Position numbers and translations under genes: made by a program | In this document: piece by piece, positions 6,651-14,546 of the stretch | How positions within the stretch are numbered: position 1 is the stretch's first letter | Layout: every line of letters begins with the position of its first letter | The notes under the pieces: generated by a model | The model's input: only the letters and a program-made list of their open reading frames with translations | What the model was told of the DNA's origin: nothing | Database searches by the model: none | From: an uncultured Lachnospiraceae bacterium | GTDB taxonomy: Bacteria > Bacillota > Clostridia > Lachnospirales > Lachnospiraceae | Direction of reading: 5' to 3' | Assembly (NCBI GenBank): GCA_910586715.1 | Contig: CAJUJG010000061.1 | Span: forward strand, 1-16,153 | Length of the DNA: 16,153 nucleotides

Positions 6651-7856
6651 TTATGGCACCGCCGCAATCTTATCCAAAATCCCTGTCAGATGTGCAATCA
6701 CCACGCCGTAATTTGTCATCGGCACCCCCTGTATCTTTGCCCGCTCCACTCTCGAAAGAACATATTTTCGATTAAACATACATGCACCGCACTGAATAAT
6801 CAAATCATATTCTGATAAGTCCGCAGGGAAATCCGTGCCGCTTTTATGCACAATCTCCAACTCCTGCCCCAAACGGCTCCGAAGCATACGCGGAATTTTG
6901 ACCCGGCCGATGTCCTCCGTAAGCGGTGCATGGGTACAGCATTCTGTAATCAATACCCTCGCGTTTTCCCGCAGTCCGTCAATCGCCTTTGCGCCTTCCA
7001 TATAATAAGGCAAATCGCCCTTATAAGCTGCAAAAAGTACGGAAAACGATGTCAACATGCTCTCTTTTGGCTTCCCGGCATACACCTCGCCAAACACCTG
7101 TGAATCCGTGACAATCAGCTTTGGCGGCTTTGCAAGCGATTTTAACCCCTGTGCCATTTTATCCGCCGTAACGCTCACAACGACGCAGTTTTTGTCAAGC
7201 AGCTCCCGGATTGTCTGCACCTGCGGCAAAATGAGCCGTCCCTTCGGCGCCTGAATATCCTGCGGCATCACAAGCATTACCACATCGTCTTCATCGGCGA
7301 GACTGCCCGTAATGGAACGCGCGTCAAAATCCTCGGGAACAAGACGCGCAAGCGCCTCCCTGACATGCTCCATACCCTCACCGGTTGCAGAGCTTACCAC
7401 CACCGGTTCACTTCCCGTCTGCTTTCCGATTTCACCGCAAAGCCGTTGTATTTCATCCGGCGTTCTGTTGTCGGACTTTGTGACAACTGACAGTACCGGC
7501 GTCTTTCTTTCCCTGAAAAAAGAAAACCACTCTAACTCCGCTTCCATATCCGAACCGTCAAATAAAATAACACCAATGTCACTTTTTTCCGCCGCAAGCC
7601 TTGTCTTTTCTATCCGCTGTTTTCCGAGCGCACTCCCATCGTCAAAGCCTGCCGTATCCGTCACAACACACGCGCCAAGCGGAAAAATCTCCATCGGCTT
7701 ATTCACGGGGTCGGTCGTCGTACCTGCCACGTCTGCCGCAATCGACACCTGCTGCCCCGTAAACGCATTGACAAACGAAGACTTACCGCTGTTTGTCCGC
7801 CCAAACACACCGATATGCAGACGCACGCCGCCCGCCGCTTCGTTCAGACTGCCCAT
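6651..7856 (-). CDS. hydF: [FeFe]-hydrogenase H-cluster maturation GTPase HydF
   Basis: The scaffold/carrier on which the di-iron subcluster is assembled before transfer to the hydrogenase HydA. The ATG at 7856 (protein begins MGSLNEAAGG) has GGAGGGGG four bases upstream; the frame extends 32 codons further into the hydG end but lacks such a site. The resulting 401 residues match HydF. The Era/TrmE-like GTPase domain shows G1 GRTNSGKSS 19-27, G2 TTT 46-48, G3 DTAG 67-70 and G4 TKSD 126-129. The central dimerisation domain follows. The C-terminal iron-sulfur domain has CCTH at 306-309 and CGAC at 356-359. The residue before the last CxxC is Gln355, where I recall the motif having His. The gene ends the hydE-hydG-hydF run with no visible terminator before the gntR promoter. 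Confidence 0.96.
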   Translation of the reverse strand: MGSLNEAAGGVRLHIGVFGRTNSGKSSFVNAFTGQQVSIAADVAGTTTDPVNKPMEIFPLGACVVTDTAGFDDGSALGKQRIEKTRLAAEKSDIGVILFDGSDMEAELEWFSFFRERKTPVLSVVTKSDNRTPDEIQRLCGEIGKQTGSEPVVVSSATGEGMEHVREALARLVPEDFDARSITGSLADEDDVVMLVMPQDIQAPKGRLILPQVQTIRELLDKNCVVVSVTADKMAQGLKSLAKPPKLIVTDSQVFGEVYAGKPKESMLTSFSVLFAAYKGDLPYYMEGAKAIDGLRENARVLITECCTHAPLTEDIGRVKIPRMLRSRLGQELEIVHKSGTDFPADLSEYDLIIQCGACMFNRKYVLSRVERAKIQGVPMTNYGVVIAHLTGILDKIAAVP

Positions 7857-7860
7857 GATA

Positions 7861-7868
7861 CCCCCTCC
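7861..7868 (-). promoter_or_regulatory. Ribosome binding site fixing the hydF start
   Basis: The minus strand reads GGAGGGGG, four bases, then ATG at 7856. It decides the start against the longer frame opening at 7952 inside hydG. Confidence 0.8.
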
Positions 7869-7896
7869 GTTTCCACGTTCCTTCTTATCAAAGTTA

Positions 7897-9315
7897 TCAA
7901 AACCGAAAATCGCGCACACCGTGTTCAATCTCACGGATATTCTGCGCTGCACGCTCCTTCACTTTTGGATTTGGTATTTTTTCAAGCTCCCGCGCAATCA
8001 GCTCCATTCCAAGCCGCTTTGTGTCCTCGCTTGCGTAATCCTCCATATATTCCTTTAAGGTCATCAGCGCATTCGGGTGACAGCAGTTTAAAATCTGCAT
8101 ATTTTTGCAAAGCGTCATAAAACGGTCGCCCGTTCTTCCCTCCCGGTAGCACGCCGTACAAAAGCTTGGAACAAACCCAAGTCTTATCAGCCAGTTTATC
8201 ACTTCATCAAGGCTGCGCTTATCGCTCACGTCAAACTGCTCGCTCGTGCTGTTGTCCTGCGAAGGCTGCGCATAACCGCCCACGCTCGTACGCGACGCTC
8301 CGCTAATCTGCGACACGCCAAGCGGCAGCACCCGCTCGCGCAGCTCCTGACTTTCCCTCGTTGAAATAATCATACCCGTATACGGCACGCTGATACGGAT
8401 TAATGCACAGATTTTTGCAAAAATATCGTCACTGATTCCGTTGTCAAAATCATCAGGATTAATATCGTCCGCCGGCTTTACGCGCGGTACGCTGATGGTA
8501 TGCGGTCCGACGCCGTGCACTGCCTCAAGGTGCTCCGCATGCATCAAAAGCCCCGCAAACTCATAGCGGTACAGCTCCAGCCCAAACAACACACCAAGAC
8601 CCACATCGTCAATGCCGCCCGCCATTGCCCTGTCCATTGCTTCCGTATGGTATGCGTAATCATGTTTTGGTCCTGTCGGATGAAGGCGCTCATAACTCTC
8701 TTTATGATACGTTTCCTGAAATAAAATATAGGTGCCGATGCCCGCGTCATGCAGCTTTCTGTAATTTTCCACCGTGGTCGCCGCAATGTTGACATTGACG
8801 CGCCGGATTGCCCCGTTTTTATGCTGAATGCCGTAAATCGTCTGAATAGATTCCAAAATGTATTCAATCGGATTGTTCACCGGATCTTCGCCCGCCTCGA
8901 TTGCAAGACGCTTGTGCCCCATATCCTGCAAAGCCGTCACTTCCCGAACGATTTCCTCCTGCGTCAGCTTCTTCCTTGCAATATGCTTGTTCTTTAAATG
9001 ATACGGGCAGTACAAACACCCGTTCACACAGTAATTCGACAGATAAAGCGGTGCAAAAATCACAATGCGGTTGCCGTAAAAATCATTTTTAATCTGATTG
9101 GCAAGCACATATATTTCCTTGATTTTCTCCTCGTTCTGACACGCAAGCAGCACTGACGCCTCCCTGTGATTTAATCCCTTCCTCTGCCGTGCCTTTTCGA
9201 TAATCGCATCAACAAGCTCCATGTTGTCACAGTTTTTGTCCGCATATTCGAGTGTTTCCCGAATTTCTTCATCCGAAATAAATTCCTCCGCACGAAATGA
9301 ATTTACATTGTACAT
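7897..9315 (-). CDS. hydG: [FeFe]-hydrogenase H-cluster radical SAM maturase HydG
   Basis: A tyrosine lyase that cleaves tyrosine with S-adenosylmethionine and makes the CO and cyanide ligands of the hydrogenase di-iron site. At 472 residues it is full length. The radical-SAM CX3CX2C motif is Cys96, Cys100 and Cys103, followed by Tyr105, as in the ThiH/HydG group. The HydG-specific second cluster motif is at the C-terminus: Cys386, Cys389 and, 22 residues on, Cys412, within CTACYREGRTGDRFM and the following segment. SGASRTSVGGY (338-348) is also characteristic of HydG. The ATG at 9315 is six bases after the hydE stop, and its AAAGGAG overlaps the last hydE codons. A 40-base gap leads to hydF. 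ThiH is the main alternative but lacks the C-terminal Cys motif and these neighbours. Confidence 0.97.
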   Translation of the reverse strand: MYNVNSFRAEEFISDEEIRETLEYADKNCDNMELVDAIIEKARQRKGLNHREASVLLACQNEEKIKEIYVLANQIKNDFYGNRIVIFAPLYLSNYCVNGCLYCPYHLKNKHIARKKLTQEEIVREVTALQDMGHKRLAIEAGEDPVNNPIEYILESIQTIYGIQHKNGAIRRVNVNIAATTVENYRKLHDAGIGTYILFQETYHKESYERLHPTGPKHDYAYHTEAMDRAMAGGIDDVGLGVLFGLELYRYEFAGLLMHAEHLEAVHGVGPHTISVPRVKPADDINPDDFDNGISDDIFAKICALIRISVPYTGMIISTRESQELRERVLPLGVSQISGASRTSVGGYAQPSQDNSTSEQFDVSDKRSLDEVINWLIRLGFVPSFCTACYREGRTGDRFMTLCKNMQILNCCHPNALMTLKEYMEDYASEDTKRLGMELIARELEKIPNPKVKERAAQNIREIEHGVRDFRF

Positions 9316-9321
9316 CCTAGA

Positions 9322-10365
9322 TTACTCCTTTCCGTAGTCGCCCCTGCCGACGACAATCCGATATCCGATTTCCGTCATCCGGTCCGCAAGCTCCTGCTTA
9401 TGCTCCGCAGCCTCATCCCCCATACAGCGCTTGTTATCGTAAAGCTGATACTGTTTGCGTACGTGTGGCGGTGAAAGATTGGGCATCACGACATTTGCGC
9501 CTGCCTGTATCCCAAGCTCGCGCCCTGCCGGATGAATTGTCCCAAGCGCCGTCGTCGCAGGCAGCAACACACGCGGATGCAGCAAGCGGATAATGCTTAA
9601 CAGCCTCAGCGTCATTTCAAGCGTCCCTGCCTGCGCATGGGCAAAGGGCGTATCCCGATGCGGTATAAAAGGACCGATACCGACCATATGCGGTCCCAGT
9701 TCTCCGAGAAACCGCAAATCCTCATAAATTGTGTCCACCGTTTGAAACGGCGAGCCTACCATAAAGCCCGCCCCCGCCTGATATCCGATTTCTTTTAGGT
9801 CATACAGACATCTTTTTCTATTTTCCAGCCGCATCTGACTTGGATGAAGTTTCGCATAATGCGCCGAATTTGCCGTCTCATGCCGCAGCAGATAACGATC
9901 CGCACCCGCATCAAAATACGCCTGATACGTCCTGCGGCTCTTTTCACCGATAGAAAGCGTCACTGCACAGTCCGCAAACTTCGACTTAATGTCATAAACA
10001 ATCGCACAGACCCGTTTTTCGGTAAAATACGCATCCTCTCCGCCTTGCAAAACAAATGTTCTAAACCCTAGAGCATACCCCTGCCTGCAGCACTCCAAAA
10101 TCCGCTCCCGCGTCAGCCTGTAACGCTGCGCTTTCTCATTGCCGCACCGGATGCCGCAGTAATAACAGTTATTTTTGCAATAATTTGTAAACTCAATCAG
10201 CCCTCTGATATAAATATCTTTCCCAAAAACACGATCCGCCGCCTGTCTTGCACGCGCTTTTAAGTACGCACTTTCCTCCATGTCACCACATAAAAGCAGC
10301 GCCGCAAGCGCATCCTTTGACAACCCTGCGCCATTTTCCAGTCCGTCAACAATCTCCTTTACCAT
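9322..10365 (-). CDS. hydE: [FeFe]-hydrogenase H-cluster radical SAM maturase HydE
   Basis: A radical-SAM enzyme that contributes to building the dithiomethylamine-bridged di-iron subcluster. The 347 residues match HydE (about 350). The radical-SAM motif is Cys63, Cys67 and Cys70 (NYCKNNCYYC). LQGGED (106-111), RHETAN (161-166) and the TIM-barrel segments are typical of the family. Only one Cys (in YDNKRCMGD) lies in the C-terminal region where some HydE proteins bind a second, non-essential cluster, so that cluster is probably absent. The ATG at 10365 has only a weak GTGGG upstream, while AAGGAG falls just inside the gene, so translation may depend on coupling with the HD-GYP gene ending 19 bases before. 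BioB-like proteins are an alternative excluded by the hydG and hydF neighbours. Confidence 0.95.
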   Translation of the reverse strand: MVKEIVDGLENGAGLSKDALAALLLCGDMEESAYLKARARQAADRVFGKDIYIRGLIEFTNYCKNNCYYCGIRCGNEKAQRYRLTRERILECCRQGYALGFRTFVLQGGEDAYFTEKRVCAIVYDIKSKFADCAVTLSIGEKSRRTYQAYFDAGADRYLLRHETANSAHYAKLHPSQMRLENRKRCLYDLKEIGYQAGAGFMVGSPFQTVDTIYEDLRFLGELGPHMVGIGPFIPHRDTPFAHAQAGTLEMTLRLLSIIRLLHPRVLLPATTALGTIHPAGRELGIQAGANVVMPNLSPPHVRKQYQLYDNKRCMGDEAAEHKQELADRMTEIGYRIVVGRGDYGKE

Positions 10366-10384
10366 TTAACCCACACTTACAATT

Positions 10385-11500
10385 TTATATAATCACAATG
10401 CTAGCGTTCTGAATATCCGACAAATCGTACGTCTTTCCCGTCTTAATTCCTACAACTTTAGGACGCAGTACATACTTCGGATTATTCTCCACCACGCGTG
10501 CCGACTCTCCTGTGCTCAGCTCCACATCCGTCCCCACGGGATACAAAATCACGCTCTCCAAAAAACTTCGCATAATGCTAATGTCCAGCTCCTCAGTCAT
10601 GGACATAATCATCTCCACCGCATCTCGCGGAGAAAACGGCTTTTTATACGGTCGCTCCGTCACCAGTGCATCATAGATGTCCGCAACGGAGATAATGCGT
10701 GCAAAAATATTGATGCTGTCGGCGCCTACGCCCATCGGATACCCTTTTGCGTTCATTTTCTCATGGTGCTGCAAAACACCCATTTTAATCTGATTGGACA
10801 AATCGTTTTTCTCTTTCAAAATGCCGTACCCAAACAGCGAGTGCTGTTTCATCATCGCAAACTCGTCGTCCGTAAGCTTTGCCGCTTTATTTAAAATTTC
10901 GTTTGGTATCTTCGATTTTCCGACGTCATGCAAAAGCCCCGAAATCCCGATTTCATAGACATCGGCATCACCCAATCCATGCTTTTTCGCCACAATCATC
11001 GCCATCGTGGCAACGTCAACACTGTGTTTGAATGTATACTCGTCGCTTACCTTGAGCGCACTAATGTCAACCGCAAGCGCATCATTGCTTGAAATCGCCT
11101 TCATCAAATCATCCGTAATGTTTTTTGTCGTGCTTGTAAAGCCCGCTGATTCCGTATCGTTATATAAATACTGAATGCCCTCGGCAACGCGTGCCTTCAC
11201 GCTCTCAGACAGATTAACCTTTGCTCTGTCCTGCACGGTATTTTTCTCAATCACCTTCTGCACTGCAGGAGACACAACGACTTTGCTCTCCTCATCCGGC
11301 TTCTTCTCATCCTCTTCGCCTTCGCGGATATAAACACCTCCGATGCCCATTTTGAGCAGCGCTTCCTTGTGGAAATCGTCCATAGCGGTACCCCTTGCGA
11401 TCAGTATCCTTCCCGCCCTGTCCACAATGGACTGGTCTATAGTCATTCCTCTCTGTAAGGAACGCGTTCGAACAAATTTTCTTATTATCAGAGTGTCCAC
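10385..11500 (-). CDS. HD-GYP domain protein, probable cyclic-di-GMP phosphodiesterase
   Basis: A cytosolic phosphodiesterase expected to hydrolyse cyclic di-GMP. The 371 residues have an N-terminal region of about 65 residues resembling the small domain often placed before HD-GYP, then an acidic Lys/Glu linker (about 60-75). The HD-GYP domain covers about 150-320. Its metal ligands are visible: His159, His191-Asp192 (LLHDVGKSKIP with Lys195), His220, His245-His246, the GYP triad Gly253-Tyr254-Pro255, and Asp274 in VADIYDAL. No REC, PAS or membrane segment is present, so the input must be another protein or the N-terminal domain. The GTG start at 11500 abuts GAGAGGGA with no spacer, so the CTG codon three positions later or another start is possible. 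It stands first before hydE, 19 bases away, and is likely co-transcribed with hydEGF. Confidence 0.93.
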   Translation of the reverse strand: MDTLIIRKFVRTRSLQRGMTIDQSIVDRAGRILIARGTAMDDFHKEALLKMGIGGVYIREGEEDEKKPDEESKVVVSPAVQKVIEKNTVQDRAKVNLSESVKARVAEGIQYLYNDTESAGFTSTTKNITDDLMKAISSNDALAVDISALKVSDEYTFKHSVDVATMAMIVAKKHGLGDADVYEIGISGLLHDVGKSKIPNEILNKAAKLTDDEFAMMKQHSLFGYGILKEKNDLSNQIKMGVLQHHEKMNAKGYPMGVGADSINIFARIISVADIYDALVTERPYKKPFSPRDAVEMIMSMTEELDISIMRSFLESVILYPVGTDVELSTGESARVVENNPKYVLRPKVVGIKTGKTYDLSDIQNASIVII

Positions 11501-11540
11501 TCCCTCTCATGTATATTCTTTCCGTGAAAGCTTCTATATT

Positions 11541-11570
11541 ATAATAGCATATAGTAACAGTTTACACCAA
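11541..11570 (-). promoter_or_regulatory. Promoter of the HD-GYP / hydEGF unit
   Basis: On the minus strand TTGGTG (11570-11565), an 18-base spacer and TATTAT (11546-11541) are preceded by TG one base upstream (extended -10). An overlapping TATAAT is shifted by three bases. Transcription would start near 11534, leaving a leader of about 35 bases with a small GAAAGCTTC-type palindrome. The gap 11501-11607 holds no clear terminator for the kinase gene upstream. Confidence 0.6.
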
Positions 11571-11607
11571 AATCCAAATACTGTCCACAAATTTAAAGGA
11601 AACGCTT

Positions 11608-14421
11608 TTATTTCAGCCAGTCAGCAAGTACACGGCTAATCAACTCCGCATCCAGCGGCTTTGTGATATGTTCATTCATTCCCGCGTCCATTGCCGCCTT
11701 TACGTCCTCCGCAAAAGCATTCGCTGTTATGGCGATAATCGGAACCTCGCCTGCATCACGCCTGTCAAGACGCCGTATCGCCCGCGTCGCCTCGTAACCG
11801 TTTAAAACCGGCATCATCACATCCATAAAAATAATTTTGTACGTATACGGCGCAGACTGTTCAAACAGCTCCACTGCCTCCTGACCGTTTTCGGCAACCG
11901 TTACCTCCAACCCGTTTTCTGCCAAAATGTACTGTGCAATTTCCTGATTTAATTCGTTATCCTCCACAAGCAGCGCCCGTTTTCCAAAAAGCTCCGCCTT
12001 GACTGACTCGTCTTTCTTCTGCGCATTCTTAGGCATGTCCGCAATCTCCAACGGAAGCACTACAGTAAATACGCTGCCCTGATTAAGCACACTTTCAATC
12101 TGTATCGTCCCACCCATCTCGTCAATCAGTTTTTTGGTGATTGTCATGCCAAGACCGGTACCCTTGTACGTCGTTCTTGCACCACCCTCCTCCTGTGTGA
12201 ATGGTTCAAAAATATGCTTAATATATTCCTTCCCCATACCGATTCCCGTGTCGGAAATCTCAAACCGGATTTGGGCAATCCCGTTTTGGGCGGAAAGCTC
12301 ATGACAGCGGAGCGTGACGCTTCCCATCGGTTTATTATACTTCACGGCATTGCCCGCAATATTAATTAAAATCTGCTTAATATGAAGCGGGCTTCCCACA
12401 AAATACTGATGCGGCAAAAGCTCCGGCTCCATATAGTCCATTGTCAGCTCCACATCCTGCTCCGCTGCCTGACCGCCTACAATATCCGAACAGATGTTTA
12501 AAAGTTCCTTTAAGTCAAAAACCTCCCGCGCAAACTCAACCTTTCCTTTTTCCAGTTTGCTGATATCCAGCACATCGTTAATCAGCGACAACAGATGCGA
12601 AGCGGAAGTCTTAATCTTCCCCCGGCAGTCTGCCTGCCGCTCTAAATCCTCCGGATTTTTTTCCGCAATATTGAGCATTCCCATAATCCCGTTAATCGGC
12701 GTGCGAATATCATGCGACATATGGGACAAAAATTCCGTCTTTGCCTGATTTGCCCGCTGTGCCTCCTCGATTGCCGTCTGCAGTTCTTCATTCTTTTTCT
12801 CAAGCAGAAAATATGACTTTCTGCGCAGATGCGCAACCGCACAGGCAAAAAGAACAATCAGCGTCAGCATAATGACGAAAATAACGATAATATCCCTGGA
12901 CTGATACAGATAATCCATAAACTCATAGCTCCCATAGGGAATATTCATATACTGGTCAATAATATCCTCCTTCTCCGCCTCCGTGACCATACGCATCGCC
13001 TTATCCATGACACGGTAAAGCACAGGATCCATTTCACTGGACGCCGCCAGCGTCGTCCCCGACTGAAACCTGTAATTTTCCCACTCAACCAAATTGGAAA
13101 AGCGTTCATTCTTGGACTGGTAATTGTATTCAATCGTGTTTAACAGCGTAAGATCCGCCTCGCCCTTTTCCACTGCCTTTAGACAATCCTTCGCACTGTC
13201 ACGGTATACAATTTCTGTCTGAAGACCGATATGGTCTGCCCAGTAGGTTCTTCCGTTTGTAAGCACAAGCGTTACATCCTTGTCGGAAAGAACATAGTCA
13301 TTTTTTGTCACAATAACTGCATTATACGGCATAAACGTGCCGGTAAGCATAATATTCCCATCCTGTGCAAGCTGCATGCTGTTGGAACCGACATAAAAGT
13401 CTATCTCATCCTTTAAAAGCAGATCCTTCCAATATTCGTTTCGGTCAAGCGGGCAAAACTCTATCGAAATTCCGCTCCGCTGTGCCGCCGTGCGCAGGAT
13501 CTGAATATAAATCCCGTCATATGCACCGTCATCACCGACATAAGCCAGCGGTCTAGTATCCCTGTAAAAGCCAATGCGTACCGTATTATTCTTTTGAATC
13601 AGCGCCAGCTCGTCAGCCGCAAAATTCTCACGATACATTCCGTAATAGCGCCCAATCAGCTCCTGCTCCAGCGCGGGGACATCCATCTTTAGCTTTTCAA
13701 TGCCTAAATTCAGCTCATCCAGCAAAAGTTCATTGCCTTTCCATGTAATATAATAATAAGATGCATACGCAAATTTTCCCACAAGGCACTGTTTCTTCTG
13801 CACCTCTGTCAACGTATGCGCCGCCACGTCAATCTCCCCTGCACGAAGCGCGTCCTGCATTTCCTGTGTCGTGTTAAACTCCCGAAGATGCGGTGCGCTA
13901 ATTCCGTTGCGCGCCAAATAATCCAAAAATTCCGTCTTTCGCACATAGCTCTTCACAACGCCGAACGTCATATCCTTCATGCGTGCAAAATCTTCAAAAG
14001 CCAAATCACTGTCTTCCTCAACAAACAGACAGCCATACGTATACCCGCTTGATAACGATGCATAATCGAAAATTTCCGCACGCTCCTGTGAATACTGCGC
14101 GGATCCTACCAAATCCACTTCCCGCGCCGCAAGCTTTGCAAGCGCGTCATCCCAGCTGCCACACTCCACATATGTGATACGCCACCCCGTATAACGGCAA
14201 AGCTCTTCCAAATAATCCGCATCTACTCCGCCGTAACCGTTTCCTTCCGAATACGTATGATACCCCTCCATCGGGAAAAACGCCACCTTCACTACGCGGG
14301 AATCCCGCGCGCAAAGAGGCGTCGAAAAAAATACGGTAAAAAAGGCAATCGCCAGCAACAGCGCTGCCCCTTTGCCGCTCCGCTTTCTCCAATAATTCAT
14401 TCTGCCATTAACACGACTCAT
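11608..14421 (-). CDS. Hybrid sensor histidine kinase with two extracellular solute-binding domains
   Basis: A membrane sensor kinase with a receiver on the same chain. I chose the ATG at 14421 (AAGGAAG eight bases upstream), giving 937 residues; the open frame runs 29 codons further. In this numbering: an N-terminal hydrophobic signal/anchor about 17-37, a first family-3 solute-binding (amino-acid-binding-like) domain about 43-265, a second about 279-493, one transmembrane helix about 510-531, a short coiled coil, and HisKA with His570 in SHMSHDIRTP. HATPase_c follows with N-box Asn691, DTGIGMG 724-730 and GTGLGM 754-759. The C-terminal receiver (about 814-935) has acidic residues 820-821, phospho-acceptor Asp867 in FMDVMMP, Thr899 and Lys921. 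It has no output domain, so it needs a phosphotransfer partner or a separate regulator. Likely ligands are amino acids or similar small molecules. The AraC regulator upstream and HD-GYP gene downstream are candidate partners. Confidence 0.95.
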   Translation of the reverse strand: MSRVNGRMNYWRKRSGKGAALLLAIAFFTVFFSTPLCARDSRVVKVAFFPMEGYHTYSEGNGYGGVDADYLEELCRYTGWRITYVECGSWDDALAKLAAREVDLVGSAQYSQERAEIFDYASLSSGYTYGCLFVEEDSDLAFEDFARMKDMTFGVVKSYVRKTEFLDYLARNGISAPHLREFNTTQEMQDALRAGEIDVAAHTLTEVQKKQCLVGKFAYASYYYITWKGNELLLDELNLGIEKLKMDVPALEQELIGRYYGMYRENFAADELALIQKNNTVRIGFYRDTRPLAYVGDDGAYDGIYIQILRTAAQRSGISIEFCPLDRNEYWKDLLLKDEIDFYVGSNSMQLAQDGNIMLTGTFMPYNAVIVTKNDYVLSDKDVTLVLTNGRTYWADHIGLQTEIVYRDSAKDCLKAVEKGEADLTLLNTIEYNYQSKNERFSNLVEWENYRFQSGTTLAASSEMDPVLYRVMDKAMRMVTEAEKEDIIDQYMNIPYGSYEFMDYLYQSRDIIVIFVIMLTLIVLFACAVAHLRRKSYFLLEKKNEELQTAIEEAQRANQAKTEFLSHMSHDIRTPINGIMGMLNIAEKNPEDLERQADCRGKIKTSASHLLSLINDVLDISKLEKGKVEFAREVFDLKELLNICSDIVGGQAAEQDVELTMDYMEPELLPHQYFVGSPLHIKQILINIAGNAVKYNKPMGSVTLRCHELSAQNGIAQIRFEISDTGIGMGKEYIKHIFEPFTQEEGGARTTYKGTGLGMTITKKLIDEMGGTIQIESVLNQGSVFTVVLPLEIADMPKNAQKKDESVKAELFGKRALLVEDNELNQEIAQYILAENGLEVTVAENGQEAVELFEQSAPYTYKIIFMDVMMPVLNGYEATRAIRRLDRRDAGEVPIIAITANAFAEDVKAAMDAGMNEHITKPLDAELISRVLADWLK

Positions 14422-14429
14422 TTTACAGA

Positions 14430-14436
14430 CTTCCTT
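14430..14436 (-). promoter_or_regulatory. Ribosome binding site fixing the kinase start
   Basis: The minus strand reads AAGGAAG, eight bases, then ATG at 14421. The longer open frame to 14508 crosses the likely promoter and has no such site. Confidence 0.7.
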
Positions 14437-14457
14437 TTTTGCATTTTCGTTCTCATT

Positions 14458-14463
14458 ATTATA
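14458..14463 (-). promoter_or_regulatory. Candidate -10 element of the kinase gene
   Basis: A perfect TATAAT on the minus strand lies in the 119-base gap between the AraC gene and the kinase. The -35 at the right distance is poor (TTCCAA), so activation by a regulator is possible. The start would be near 14450. Confidence 0.45.
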
Positions 14464-14512
14464 CCGCAATTGGCAAAAATTTGGAATAATTTTGGCAAAA
14501 ATATCCAATCTC

Positions 14513-14546
14513 TTGTAACAGTTCAGCCTTCGGCTTCCTGTTACAA
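14513..14546 (-). terminator. Hairpin spanning the AraC stop codon, possible weak terminator
   Basis: TTGTAACAG (14513-14521) pairs with CTGTTACAA (14538-14546), with an inner AGCC/GGCT stem closed by TTC. The TAA stop codon of the AraC gene (14543-14541) lies inside the outer stem. The minus strand downstream has no immediate T run; TTTTT comes only about 13 bases later. It may be a weak terminator, a processing site or a translation-sensitive attenuator between the regulator and the kinase. Confidence 0.45.

Noticed and set aside
7312..8058. A 248-codon plus-strand open frame opposite hydF and hydG
   Set aside because: It crosses two real minus-strand genes and has no motif or ribosome site; composition is that of an antisense shadow.
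7897..10365. ThiH/BioB-type thiamine or biotin genes instead of HydG/HydE
   Set aside because: HydG has the extra C-terminal CX2CX22C motif, and the contiguous hydF settles the assignment.
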